64,000 bases of DNA from Glaciimonas sp. Its GTDB lineage: Bacteria; Pseudomonadota; Gammaproteobacteria; Burkholderiales; Burkholderiaceae_D. The notes below the pieces were generated by a model, which did no database searches, had not been told where the DNA came from, and saw nothing but the letters and a program-made list of their open reading frames with translations. The position numbers and the translations under genes were made by a program. Positions 1-9,500 of the stretch are shown one piece after another (positions within the stretch are counted from its first letter, which is position 1; each line of letters starts with the position of its first letter). Location: the NCBI GenBank assembly GCA_012927585.1, contig JABBOY010000022.1, positions 1 through 64,000 on the forward strand, given 5' to 3'.

Positions 1-10
1 TATTTCTTTT

Positions 11-40
11 CACTCCACTCCACTCCACTCCACTCTACTC
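11..40. repeat. CACTC pentanucleotide tandem repeat
   Basis: Five exact CACTC units followed by one variant TACTC unit lie at the left edge of the window, downstream of the murB stop. The array could continue beyond the window. It is a simple-sequence repeat of a slippage-prone type; no gene that it could switch is visible here. Confidence 0.8.
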
Positions 41-169
41 ACCGTTCACTTCAACGACCCGCTCCCACACGCCTCGCAACGGCGAGCCGCAATATATCAA
101 ACGTTGCCAAAACTGGGCAAGAACTTCCAAAAAATAATTACTTGCACCACCAAATATAATTTTTTGAAG

Positions 170-1198
170 CTAGACATATACAGGCTCTGGCTCCAACTGC
201 ACGCCAAAGCGGTCAAACACATCGGCCTGTATTGTATTGGCCAGATGGACAATGTCAGCACCTGTCGCGCCACCCAAATTAACCAATACCAGCGCTTGTT
301 TTTCATAGACGCCAACGGCACCTCGAACTTGCCCTTTCCATCCGCATTGATCAATCAGCCAGCCAGCGGCAAGTTTATATTTTGAGGCTGGCTGTTTATA
401 ACTTACCAGGTCGGGAAACAGGCGTTGCAAGGCATCGTGTTGTTTAGCGTCAACTATAGGATTTTTGAAAAAACTCCCTGCATTTCCGATTTTTGATGGA
501 TCCGGTAATTTATCGGTGCGAATAGAAATGACCGCTTCGCTTACATCGCGTGCGGAGGGAGCGCGCACTCCGCGTTCCTCAAGTTTGCGTGTCACATCAG
601 CATAATGCCCATTTACTTGCCATTTTTTAGGTAATGCGAAGGTAACTTCCAGCACAATTACGCGACTCCGCAAGGCGTGCTTGAATATGCTGTCTCGGTA
701 ACCAAAACGGCAATCGGCGTTGTGGAATGTAATTATTTCGCCGGTTTGAAAATCATAAGCGCGCAACGCGTGAATATAATCTTTGGCTTCCACCCCATAG
801 GCGCCAATATTCTGGATTGGAGCGGCGCCGACGCTGCCGGGGATCAAGGAAAGATTTTCCAGCCCCCCCAACTTGCGATCCAGAGTCCACATTACAAATT
901 CATGCCAACTCTCGCCGGCGGCGGCGCGCACAAAGGTAAAGTCGTCATTTTCAGCAACAATATCGATGCCTTTCATTCCCATGTGCATTACCAGGCCGGC
1001 AAAATCCTGCGTCAAAACAATATTGCTGCCACCGCCCAATATCAATCTCGGCAATGCCGACAATGCATTGTCGCCTCGAATAGATGAGAATATCTCTGGC
1101 GATGTCACTTCGACATAAGCGTAAGCTTGGGCATTCACGCCAAAAGTATTGTGATGTAGCAAGGAAAAATCGTACTGAATAGAGGGACTGAGTGTCAT
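170..1198 (-). CDS. murB: UDP-N-acetylenolpyruvoylglucosamine reductase MurB
   Basis: Cytoplasmic FAD enzyme that uses NADPH to reduce UDP-GlcNAc-enolpyruvate to UDP-MurNAc, the second committed step of peptidoglycan precursor synthesis. The 342-residue product has the FAD-binding GGGSN motif (about residues 55-59), the IPGSVGAAPIQNIGAYG segment (about 119-135), the GSFFKNP motif with the catalytic serine (about 242) and a C-terminal EPEPVYV carrying the catalytic glutamate. Its length and motif order fit the E. coli-like type I MurB. It starts at ATG and stands alone, divergent from yajQ; downstream is only the CACTC array. Confidence 0.95.
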   Translation of the reverse strand: MTLSPSIQYDFSLLHHNTFGVNAQAYAYVEVTSPEIFSSIRGDNALSALPRLILGGGSNIVLTQDFAGLVMHMGMKGIDIVAENDDFTFVRAAAGESWHEFVMWTLDRKLGGLENLSLIPGSVGAAPIQNIGAYGVEAKDYIHALRAYDFQTGEIITFHNADCRFGYRDSIFKHALRSRVIVLEVTFALPKKWQVNGHYADVTRKLEERGVRAPSARDVSEAVISIRTDKLPDPSKIGNAGSFFKNPIVDAKQHDALQRLFPDLVSYKQPASKYKLAAGWLIDQCGWKGQVRGAVGVYEKQALVLVNLGGATGADIVHLANTIQADVFDRFGVQLEPEPVYV

Positions 1199-1332
1199 AG
1201 CGAGCCGATTATAAGTGGAAGCGGATGTCGCAACTTATTTTTGTCCGCTAAAATGATTCACAAAATTTCAGCTAATTGCTGGATCAAGACTGCCATTCAA
1301 TTTTGTCTGGCAATTGAATTAAAGGAAGAATC

Positions 1333-1818
1333 ATGCCATCGTTTGATGTTGTATCTGAAGCCAATATGGTTGAAGTAAAGAATGCGCTTGAACAAGCAAA
1401 CAAGGAAATCACCAACCGCTTCGACTTCAAGGGCAGCGACGCCCGCATAGAGCAAAAGGAAAGAGACCTGACAGCATACGCAGACTCGGACTTTCAACTA
1501 AGCCAAGTGCGCGACGTAATGATCAATAAACTGGTTAAACGCAATGTCGATGTGCGATTTCTGGATGATGGCAAGATCGAGAAAATCGGTGGCGATAAAG
1601 TAAAACAGATCATCAAAATCAAAAATGGCATCGAATCCGATGCCGCCAAAAAAATCGTGCGTCTGATCAAGGATGGCAAGATGAAAGTGCAAGCCAGCAT
1701 TCAAGGCGATGCAGTGCGCATTACCGGCGCCAAGCGAGACGATTTACAGGCTGCCATGGCAATGCTGCGCAAGGATGTCCCTGACTTGCCTTTGGAATTC
1801 AATAATTTCCGCGATTAA
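1333..1818 (+). CDS. yajQ: YajQ-family nucleotide-binding protein
   Basis: A 161-residue protein of full family length, starting [15 protein letters not shown] and containing the conserved segment around residue 30 ([11 protein letters not shown]). YajQ proteins are small cytoplasmic proteins with two ferredoxin-like folds; family members bind nucleotides, and some (XC_3703 in Xanthomonas) bind cyclic-di-GMP and act with a transcription factor. The ligand here is inferred from family only. The SD is AAAGGAAGAA just before the ATG. It is transcribed away from murB; the protease gene follows on the same strand after 76 bp, so co-transcription is possible. Confidence 0.93.
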   Translation: MPSFDVVSEANMVEVKNALEQANKEITNRFDFKGSDARIEQKERDLTAYADSDFQLSQVRDVMINKLVKRNVDVRFLDDGKIEKIGGDKVKQIIKIKNGIESDAAKKIVRLIKDGKMKVQASIQGDAVRITGAKRDDLQAAMAMLRKDVPDLPLEFNNFRD

Positions 1819-1894
1819 AAATTGGGCCATGCTCGGTTTCGAGCACCGCACCAACCCGCCAGAACCATTGACTTGCCGGAAATAAAAACATCCT

Positions 1895-2527
1895 ATGCGC
1901 CTAAAAATTTTATTGTTGCCATGCGTTGTTCTGGCTGGTACTTCTTATGCGGCTGATGTCGCTGTAGTCGGGTTATTCCCAGGCAAGGCCGTGCTGGTAA
2001 TCGATGGCGCCCCGCCGAAAACTTTTTCAGTCGGCAGTATGGTGACGGCGGATGTCAAGCTGTTGGCAGCTGATGAATCCAGCGCGACCGTAACCGTTAA
2101 CAACAAAAAGCAAACGATTGCCATTGGCCAGCATGTCAACCGCTTCGCGCCTGCAGGCCCAACCAGCGTTATCTTGCAAGCTGATGGCCAGGGGCATTTC
2201 ATCACGCAAGGACAAATCAACGGCGGCACTATCCAGATGCTGGTCGATACCGGAGCGACGATGATTGCCTTCTCCGAAGCGGATGCACAACGCTTGAAGA
2301 TCGATTACAAATCCGGTCAGCGCGGTAGGGTCAGTACTGCCAACGGCAGTATTCCTGTGTATCGGATCAAGCTCGATACGGTCAAGGTAGGCAGCATCGA
2401 ACTGAATCAGGTTGACGCCGTGGTGCAGCAGGGCAGCCTGCCGTTTGCCCTGCTCGGGATGTCTTTCCTGAACCGAATGGAAATGCGCCGCGATGGAGAA
2501 AAAATGACACTGACTAAAAGGTTCTGA
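1895..2527 (+). CDS. periplasmic retropepsin-like (clan AA) aspartic protease
   Basis: A 210-residue product with an N-terminal signal peptide (hydrophobic stretch to about residue 19, ending TSYA). A first domain (about 20-85) is of unclear type. A retropepsin-like domain (about 95-210) carries the active-site triad motif LVDTGAT (about 116-122), a downstream ANGS loop and the family's ALLGMSFL segment near the C terminus. It matches the TIGR02281-type bacterial single-domain aspartic proteases, which are thought to dimerise to form one active site. The substrate is unknown. There is no clear terminator before the convergent aroG end. Confidence 0.82.
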   Translation: MRLKILLLPCVVLAGTSYAADVAVVGLFPGKAVLVIDGAPPKTFSVGSMVTADVKLLAADESSATVTVNNKKQTIAIGQHVNRFAPAGPTSVILQADGQGHFITQGQINGGTIQMLVDTGATMIAFSEADAQRLKIDYKSGQRGRVSTANGSIPVYRIKLDTVKVGSIELNQVDAVVQQGSLPFALLGMSFLNRMEMRRDGEKMTLTKRF

Positions 2528-2658
2528 AATACGCCAAAGCTGTACACGTTGAGTGGATCAGTCGCTGGATCAGTCACCCCTTGACCGGGTTGCGGCGCCT
2601 ACAAAAAGAGCATCAGGTCCATAACCACAAAATAATCTGATGCCTGCCGCAAACCCGA

Positions 2659-3723
2659 TTACGTATTTTGTTCGCTCAAACGACGCGCCTTGACTGCGTC
2701 GGCCAGACCATTTAACAACTGCACGCTTTGCTCCCAATTGATACAGCCATCGGTTATCGACTGGCCATAGATCAGTTCTTTGCCCGGAGTCATGTTCTGA
2801 CGCCCGGCAACCAAATAGGATTCCACCATGACGCCGACGATGCGATGATCTCCGGCCGCGATTTGCTGGGCAATATTGGCACACACCGGAACCTGATTTT
2901 CAGGATTTTTCGAACTGTTGGCGTGTGACGCATCGATCATTAAGCGTTGCGCCAGACCGCTTGCCGCTATGTCGTTGCAGGCAGCGTCCACGCTGGCCGC
3001 ATCATAATTTGGCGTCTTGCCACCGCGCAGGATGATGTGGCAATCTTCGTTGCCGCCGGTGGCGACGATGGCAGAATGACCGCCTTTGGTAACCGACAGG
3101 AAATGATGCGGCTGCGATGACGCCTTGATTGCATCCACCGCGATTTTGACATTGCCGTCGGTGCCGTTCTTGAAACCGACTGGGCAAGACAGGCCGGAAG
3201 CCAGTTCTCGATGTACTTGGGATTCTGTGGTGCGGGCGCCGATAGCGCCCCAACTGATCAGATCGGCGATGTATTGTGGACTGATGACGTCGAGAAATTC
3301 GGTGCCTGCAGGCAATCCCAATTCATTAATTTTTAACAGTAATTCGCGCGCAATGCGCAATCCGTCATTAATGCGAAAACTGTTATCCATATACGGATCG
3401 TTGATCAAACCTTTCCAGCCGACAGTGGTGCGCGGCTTTTCAAAATAGACGCGCATGACGATTTCCAGCTCGCCTTTGAGACGCTCGCACTCTTTGGCCA
3501 GCAATTGCGCATATTCCAGCGCCGCCTTGGTATCGTGAATCGAGCAGGGGCCGATGACCACCATTAACCGGTCGTCCTGCCCGTGCAGGATGCCATGCAA
3601 CGCGACGCGGGCATGGGCGACAGTGGTCTCTGCCTTGCTAGAGCAACTAAATTCACGAATCAGGTGCGACGGCGGCGTTAGTTCTTTCATTTCTCGTATG
3701 CGTAAGTCATCGGTACGTGGCAT
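2659..3723 (-). CDS. aroG: 3-deoxy-7-phosphoheptulonate (DAHP) synthase, class I
   Basis: Catalyses condensation of phosphoenolpyruvate and erythrose 4-phosphate to DAHP, the entry step to the shikimate pathway. The 354-residue protein has the AroAI family motifs KPRTTVGWKG (substrate binding, about 95-104), VGFKNGTDGN (about 180-189) and a metal-binding DASHANSSKNP near residue 265. Which aromatic amino acid inhibits it cannot be read with certainty; by overall similarity it resembles the Phe-sensitive AroG/Tyr-sensitive AroF group. AGGAAAA precedes the ATG. It is the last gene of a same-strand run yhdP-nitrilase-tldD-aroG, but a terminator-like hairpin sits 34 bp upstream of its start. Confidence 0.95.
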   Translation of the reverse strand: MPRTDDLRIREMKELTPPSHLIREFSCSSKAETTVAHARVALHGILHGQDDRLMVVIGPCSIHDTKAALEYAQLLAKECERLKGELEIVMRVYFEKPRTTVGWKGLINDPYMDNSFRINDGLRIARELLLKINELGLPAGTEFLDVISPQYIADLISWGAIGARTTESQVHRELASGLSCPVGFKNGTDGNVKIAVDAIKASSQPHHFLSVTKGGHSAIVATGGNEDCHIILRGGKTPNYDAASVDAACNDIAASGLAQRLMIDASHANSSKNPENQVPVCANIAQQIAAGDHRIVGVMVESYLVAGRQNMTPGKELIYGQSITDGCINWEQSVQLLNGLADAVKARRLSEQNT

Positions 3724-3736
3724 GGTTTTTTCCTGG

Positions 3737-3814
3737 TTATGAATATCGGGTAGGCATAAAAAAACCGCCAGCGTAGGCGGTTTTTGTGAAATTCGGTTTG
3801 GTCTCGCCTGTCAT
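3737..3814 (-). CDS. possible aroG leader peptide
   Basis: A 25-codon reading frame (MTGETKPNFTKTAYAGGFF then MPTRYS) begins at an ATG upstream of the aroG leader hairpin, runs through it and stops 13 bp before aroG. It has three Phe and two Tyr codons. Two of the Phe codons are a trivial result of the T-run, and the only SD-like sequence (GGAAGG) is about 16 nt away, further than normal. Listed because of its position; it could easily be chance. Confidence 0.2.
   Translation of the reverse strand: MTGETKPNFTKTAYAGGFFMPTRYS
3758..3785 (-). terminator. intrinsic-terminator hairpin in the aroG leader
   Basis: On the minus strand the stem AAAAACCGCC / GGCGGTTTTT with a 6-nt loop ends in seven T residues, only 34 bp before the aroG ATG and about 220 bp after the tldD stop. 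Upstream, minus-strand GGCGGT (3850-3845) is an exact complement of the ACCGCC 5' arm and could form a competing antiterminator. It may be an attenuator for aroG or a late terminator for tldD. Confidence 0.75.
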
Positions 3815-4006
3815 GCTGCTTTTACGTGAACCTTCCGCCTCTCCACCGCCTTGGGCTGGGATAGCTAAAGTAAAAATAAAAGGTCGGATGTGCGAGAGTC
3901 ATGGGCCGGGGTTTTGTAACTGTGCTGTTTAAATCGAAATTGACTATATCAAGATTATTCAAGATTTGGCAAGCGCTTTTTCAACACGGCCTCCGCATGG
4001 ACAGGC

Positions 4007-5467
4007 TCAGGCCGTGCCGCCCACCGTCAACTCCTCGATCCGCAAAGTCGGCTGTCCAACGCCGACCGGCACGCTTTGTCCTTCCTTGCCGCACACCCCG
4101 ACGCCAGGGTCGAGCCGCAAGTCGTTGCCAATCATTGAGACCCGGTTCAGCACGTCGGGACCGTTGCCGATCAACGTTGCACCCTTGACCGGATAAGTGA
4201 TTTTACCGTTTTCGATCATATAGGCTTCGCTGGCCGAAAAAACAAATTTGCCGCTGGTGATGTCGACCTGACCGCCTCCAAAGTTGACCGCAAACAAACC
4301 GTTTTTGACCGAAGCCAGGATTTCTGCCGGGTCCTTGTCGCCGGCCAGCATGTAAGTGTTGGTCATACGTGGCATCGGCAGATGCGCAAATGATTCGCGC
4401 CGCGCGTTACCGGTAACCGGCATCTTCATCAGCCGAGCGTTCATGGTGTCCTGCAGATAACCCTTCAGGACGCCGTCTTCGATCAGCGTGGTGCACTGAC
4501 TTGGGTTGCCTTCATCATCGATATTGAGCGAACCGCGTCGGTCGGCGATGGTGCCGTCATCGACCACGGTCACGCCCTTGGCCGCGACCCGCTGGCCCAT
4601 GCGGCCGGAAAACGCGCTGGAACCCTTGCGGTTGAAATCGCCTTCCAAACCATGGCCGATAGCTTCATGCAGCAGAATGCCGGGCCAGCCTGGTGCCAGC
4701 ACCACCGTCATCGGACCGGCCGGTGCGGGACGCGCATCCAGATTCACCAGCGCCGCCTTAACCGCATCGGTGGCGTATTGGTCCAGCAGTGCATCGTTAA
4801 AATAGCCATAGTTATAGCGCCCGCCACCACCGGCGGAACCCATCTCGCGACGGCCATTCTGCTCGACAATCACCGTCACGGAAACCCGCACCAGCGGTCG
4901 GATGTCGGCGGCCAGCACACCGTCGCTGCGCACCACCAGCACCACATCGTATTCGCCGGCCAGACCAGCCATTACTTGCACTACGCGCGGGTCTTTGGCG
5001 CGGGCCATGCGTTCAACCCGTTCCAGCAGCTTGACTTTTTCAGCGGCTTTGAGCGAGGCCAGCGGATCGTTCGGCAAATACAGTGCGCGCCCGCCGACCC
5101 GTTGCATCGAAGACGCCACCTTTACTTTGCCGGCACCGCGTCGGCCGATGGTACGAGTGGCGGCTGCCGCTTCCAGCAATGCGTGCTCGGAAATCTCGTC
5201 CGAATAGGCAAAAGCAGTCTTGTCGCCCGCTACCGCGCGCACGCCGACGCCTTGGTCGATCGAGAAACTACCGGTCTTGACGATGCCCTCTTCCAGGCTC
5301 CAACCTTCGCTCTTGGTGAACTGGAAATACAGGTCGGCATAATCGACCTTATGGGTGAACATTGCGCTCAAGGTCTTGATCAGTTTGGATTCGTCCAGGC
5401 CGAAAGGCGTGAGCAGAATGTCGCGGGCGACGGCAATGGTACTGAAATTCGGTTCAAATGGTTTCAT
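4007..5467 (-). CDS. tldD: metalloprotease TldD
   Basis: TldD pairs with TldE/PmbA to form a zinc protease that degrades unfolded peptides and matures peptides such as microcin B17. The partner gene is not in this window. The 486-residue product has the TldD N-terminal region (DYADLYFQ and [21 protein letters not shown]) and the zinc motif [11 protein letters not shown] (HExxxH). I chose the ATG at 5467 ([13 protein letters not shown]) because the longer in-frame version would add a 39-residue low-quality leader running through non-conserved sequence. It lies downstream of the nitrilase on the same strand, separated by 253 bp that contain one copy of the AT-rich dispersed element. Confidence 0.93.
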   Translation of the reverse strand: MKPFEPNFSTIAVARDILLTPFGLDESKLIKTLSAMFTHKVDYADLYFQFTKSEGWSLEEGIVKTGSFSIDQGVGVRAVAGDKTAFAYSDEISEHALLEAAAATRTIGRRGAGKVKVASSMQRVGGRALYLPNDPLASLKAAEKVKLLERVERMARAKDPRVVQVMAGLAGEYDVVLVVRSDGVLAADIRPLVRVSVTVIVEQNGRREMGSAGGGGRYNYGYFNDALLDQYATDAVKAALVNLDARPAPAGPMTVVLAPGWPGILLHEAIGHGLEGDFNRKGSSAFSGRMGQRVAAKGVTVVDDGTIADRRGSLNIDDEGNPSQCTTLIEDGVLKGYLQDTMNARLMKMPVTGNARRESFAHLPMPRMTNTYMLAGDKDPAEILASVKNGLFAVNFGGGQVDITSGKFVFSASEAYMIENGKITYPVKGATLIGNGPDVLNRVSMIGNDLRLDPGVGVCGKEGQSVPVGVGQPTLRIEELTVGGTA

Positions 5468-5617
5468 GGGCGGTCGCAATCGCGCTTGGCGCGCAGTATG
5501 TTGGTTCGTGAGTTGATTTGGAGATGCAACGATTGTAGAACATATGGCGACACCGGGCAGGCGTAGCGCGTGTCGGCCGTTCACCAGCGTCGATATCAGG
5601 CCCGAATTTCATCTAAA

Positions 5618-5712
5618 ACAATTTAAAATATGCGGAGTATGCTTAAAAACAATGCATCTGCCGCATATGTTACATGCAGTAGTTAAAAATACCATTATGT
5701 GTATATATCTGT
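5618..5712 (-). repeat. AT-rich dispersed intergenic element, copy 1
   Basis: Reverse-strand copy of the dispersed family. Read on the minus strand it has the ATACACATAATGGTATTTTT head, then ATATGCGG, ATGCAT, a T-run, and GCATACTCC. It lies between the nitrilase and tldD, two genes that otherwise look co-directional. Confidence 0.75.
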
Positions 5713-5720
5713 GCCCAACT

Positions 5721-6581
5721 TTACAAGACTGGCGTAACGAGTTTGCGGTGGCGCAGTGCCGGCAGGTTTTCCCGCACGCGAGCCAGCAACTGCGGATCGA
5801 ATTCGCCCACCACCACGCCCTCCCCTTCGGCCAGCACCGCCTTGATTTCGCCCCACGGGTCGATCAACATGCTGTGACCCCAAGTGCGGCGGCCGTTCGG
5901 ATGCTGGCCGCCCTGCGCTGCGGCCAGCACGTAGCACTGGTTTTCGATGGCGCGGGCGCGCAGCAGGATTTCCCAGTGAGCACGGCCGGTAGTGTAGGTA
6001 AAAGCAGCCGGCACCACGATCAGCGCGCATTCACCCATCGCCCGGTACAGTTCCGGGAAACGCAAATCGTAGCAAACCGACAATCCAACTCGGCCGAAGG
6101 ACGCAACGAAAGTGGCAACTTCAGCGCCAGGCACGATGGTGCGCGACTCGTCATAGGATTCGTCGCCTTTGGTAAAGCCAAATAAATGGATTTTGTCGTA
6201 GTGGCAAACGCAACTACCTTGCGGATCGAACACCAGCGTCGTATTCATGACCTTGCCGGACTCGGGTGCAGCCATCGGCAGAGTACCGCCGACCAGCCAG
6301 ACGCCGTTCTGGCGCGCCATCTCCGCCATCGCGGCCTGCAACAGCCCGCTGCCGGCCGACTCGGCATGTGCCAGTTTGTCGGATTCCTCCATCCCCATGA
6401 TCGGCCAATATTCGGGCAACAGCACCAGTTGCGCACCCTGCTGTGCGGCTTGGGCCACCAACCGACCTGCTGTGGCAATATTTTCTGCCGGAAGCGGCGT
6501 CGAAATCATTTGCACCGCTGCGATGCAGGTTGGTGAAATTCGGCTGGGAACATTATCTGGTGTCATTTGCTGGTACCTCAT
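5721..6581 (-). CDS. carbon-nitrogen hydrolase (nitrilase superfamily), Nit1-like
   Basis: A 286-residue amidase with the complete nitrilase-fold triad: Glu in LLPEYWP (about residue 57), Lys in HYDKIHLFGF (about 130) and Cys in VGLSVCYDLRFPELYR (about 170). The neighbourhood (yhdP upstream, tldD downstream) is the usual one for the betaproteobacterial homologue, often annotated as deaminated glutathione amidase; that substrate is inference. Its ATG overlaps the yhdP TGA as ATGA (6578-6581), indicating translational coupling. An alternative start five codons in (MTPDNVP) is possible. Confidence 0.88.
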   Translation of the reverse strand: MRYQQMTPDNVPSRISPTCIAAVQMISTPLPAENIATAGRLVAQAAQQGAQLVLLPEYWPIMGMEESDKLAHAESAGSGLLQAAMAEMARQNGVWLVGGTLPMAAPESGKVMNTTLVFDPQGSCVCHYDKIHLFGFTKGDESYDESRTIVPGAEVATFVASFGRVGLSVCYDLRFPELYRAMGECALIVVPAAFTYTTGRAHWEILLRARAIENQCYVLAAAQGGQHPNGRRTWGHSMLIDPWGEIKAVLAEGEGVVVGEFDPQLLARVRENLPALRHRKLVTPVL

Positions 6582-9500
6582 TTATTGGGGGCGACGGCCT
6601 TGGCTTTGTTGTCGATTTTAGTAACGACCGGCTCTTGCCACGGGCCGCTGATCTGATACTCGTAGGTAAACGCCCGCGCCAACGGTTCACGCAAAAATAA
6701 TTGCGCCAGGAAAGTACCCAGGCCAATGACCGGATTGACCGCCAGTGCATACACCACCGAGGCTGCGCCGGCATTGATTTCAGGAATCACCGCGACATGC
6801 AGATTTTGCGTCTCTTTGGCAATATCGGCGCTGCCGTCGATCAATACCGCGGTACTCACGCTGCGCATCTTGAAATTATCGGTTCTCGCCACGCCGCGCT
6901 GTATGGTGGCGGTCGCGGTAACGCCGTCAAAGGCGAATCCTTCAGAAAAGATATCGCGAAAATCCAGCGTCAACCGGCGCGGCAGCGACTGCAGGCTCAA
7001 CACACCCAGTAATTTTGCCACACCCGGCTCGACCTTGAGAAATTGACCGGCGGCCATATCCAGATGAATCTGACCGCTCAGGCTGGGAATATCCAGCGAA
7101 AAAGGCATGCCATCCCAGTGGATATTCCCATCCAGCCTGCCTTTACCGCCGCGTAAAACGCCGTTGAAGCCGAATCGCTCCAGCAACTTGCCGGCATTAT
7201 CCACATCCAGCGCATACGTCAGTTCGGTTTTACTTTGACCGTCCTTAGTGACCCATTTGCCGGCGGCACTCATGCTGACATCGTCGTTGACGATTGCCAG
7301 CCGGTTGATGCGCCATTCGCGCATGCCCTGCGTTTTCGGATTGTTGGCCACCAGGTTGTTGGCTACCACTTCCAGCCGCCCCAGCTTTTTATTGAACAGT
7401 TCAAAGTTCTCAGCCACGACATTGAGACTCGGGATTTGCGTCGGCGTATTTTTGTCTTCAAACAGATTGCCGACGTCAGAAGCATCCGATTGCGGGATAG
7501 TCAGCGTCGCCAGCCGCGCCGTCACCCGGCCCATGGCGCCGGCGGTCGAATCCCAGGTCACGTAACCGGAAGCTTGGCTTGCATCGATATTGGCTTGCCA
7601 GGTATCTTTCTGATGCGAGGCGCCGACCACCACGTTATCGAGCCGTTTACCCATCACAAACAGGGTTTTGGCGCGCGCTGCCATGGTATCGGGTTCAACG
7701 TATTGACTAATATCCTGCGCACCGCCCGGTTGGGACGACCCGGCATCGCCAGCGGCGCGGCTGGTGTTGCTTGCGTTGCCTGCAGCAGTAATCTCGCTGC
7801 TGACCCGCTGCCATTCATCCACATTTAATGACTGCAATTCAACGTTTGCACTCAACCCGCTATCGGGCAACGGCGGCGGCACGTTGACGCCGATGCCGCC
7901 GCGCAATACACGCCACTGCGCTTGCTTTTCCAGCGTCTTCTGGCGCACGTAATGAGCGCTGATGGTAGTGCCCAGGGATATCTCGATCTGATCGCGCAGC
8001 AGCAACGAGGCGTCCGATGGCAGCCCAGTGAGATGCAGCTTGAGCGGCAAGATCGCGTTTGCGGTCTTTTGCAAAGGCGCGGGGAAATTCAGCGCCAGCC
8101 CTTGCAGGCCGGATTCGACCAGTAACTCCAGTTGACGGTCCTTGACCGTGATAACACTACTGTAGCGGGTGCTGCCGGCGCTGCGCTGGGTGAGACCCTG
8201 GATCGCCGGATTCGGATACGATTTACGCAGGCCGGGCGCGGACACGCTGCCATCGACCTTGATGCGAATGTTGCCATCGGCCTGGGTACCGCCGGATGCG
8301 ACCGCCGGGCCGCCCAGCAGATTGGCGCTCACGCTGTTCAGGTTGAAGCCTTTTTCATTGAACTCAAGCTTGCCTTTCGCCACTGACAAGGCCGGAATAG
8401 CTTCCTGCAGCGACACCGCATTGCCGTTCAATTGCAGGGTGCCGTTGACTTTCGATTCCAACAGCCGTTTCAGCGGCAATCGCAGCTTCAGCGCCAATTT
8501 GGCTGTACCGCCGCCTTTTGACTCGGCGGTGAAATCATCGATCCAGCCGGCGACCGGACTATTGTTGACATAGTCGAAATAGTTCTGCAGCAAGCCGGCC
8601 GCATTGCCATCGACTTCCAGCATGCTGTCGTTCGACAGCAAATCAGGAATCACTACCTTCACGCCGGACAGCGCAGCGCCATGCGTTTTAGCCGAATCGC
8701 TGCGAATTTCCATGCGGGTATTGTCGAACACGAAACTACCCTGGATCTGTTCAAGTTCCGGCCACTGCGGGGATTTGCCATCCCTGCCGAAAAATCCGGG
8801 AGCAAAATTCAACCGACCGTCAACGATCTTGCCGGCAATCCTGAAAATTTCATCCGGCTGATTTGTCGCATTGCCGGCTGTTTGTTCGGCCCGAAACGGC
8901 ATTTTCGCCAGATCGCCCTTAAGCCGGATCGTGACCGCATCGGCATGGCCGCCTTGCAGCGCACCGACTAGCCATGTGCGCAAATGCGCTGGCGTTTGCA
9001 GCGGCAGATACTGGCCAATTTTCCGCACATCAAGGCCGGAAACCTTGCCGCTGATGTCGATCTCGCCCAGCGGCTTGCCGGGCTGGTGCGTCAGCGGCAC
9101 CAGGTGCTTGCCCGATAAAGTAGCAACCATGCCATCCTGCGCCAGATTCATTTTGTCTATCTGGAACAGTAATTGATCATTACCCTGGAAGGCCCAACTA
9201 GCCTGCATCTTCAATTGGTCGATCGGTACCATTGGTTCGGTGAAATAACCCGGCAAGGCCAGTTGGAGCCGGTTCGAATCAAGCGAAAAATTACCGCCCT
9301 TATCGTTGGCATCGAGCTGGCCGGTCAGGTTTTCAAAACCCGGAATCGCTGGAACCGCCGCCTGCGCCGGCACCGTTGCGCTTTTTGCTCGCGCTTCCCG
9401 CGCCGGCTGGGCGTTTAGCGACAAGCCGACGAATTGCCCTTTGACCGCATAAGCGGCGATTTCAGGGTAAGCGCCGGTCCATTGGGCTGAAAAATCCCGC

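Noticed and set aside
11-40. CRISPR-like reading of the CACTC repeats
   Set aside because: The units are 5 bp with no spacers; this is a microsatellite.
4652-5566. A 304-codon open frame opposite tldD, and similar long antisense frames opposite glnE (12561-13499), uup and acxB
   Set aside because: They mirror the codon pattern of strongly conserved genes on the other strand and have no recognisable domains; long antisense frames are common in GC-rich coding DNA.
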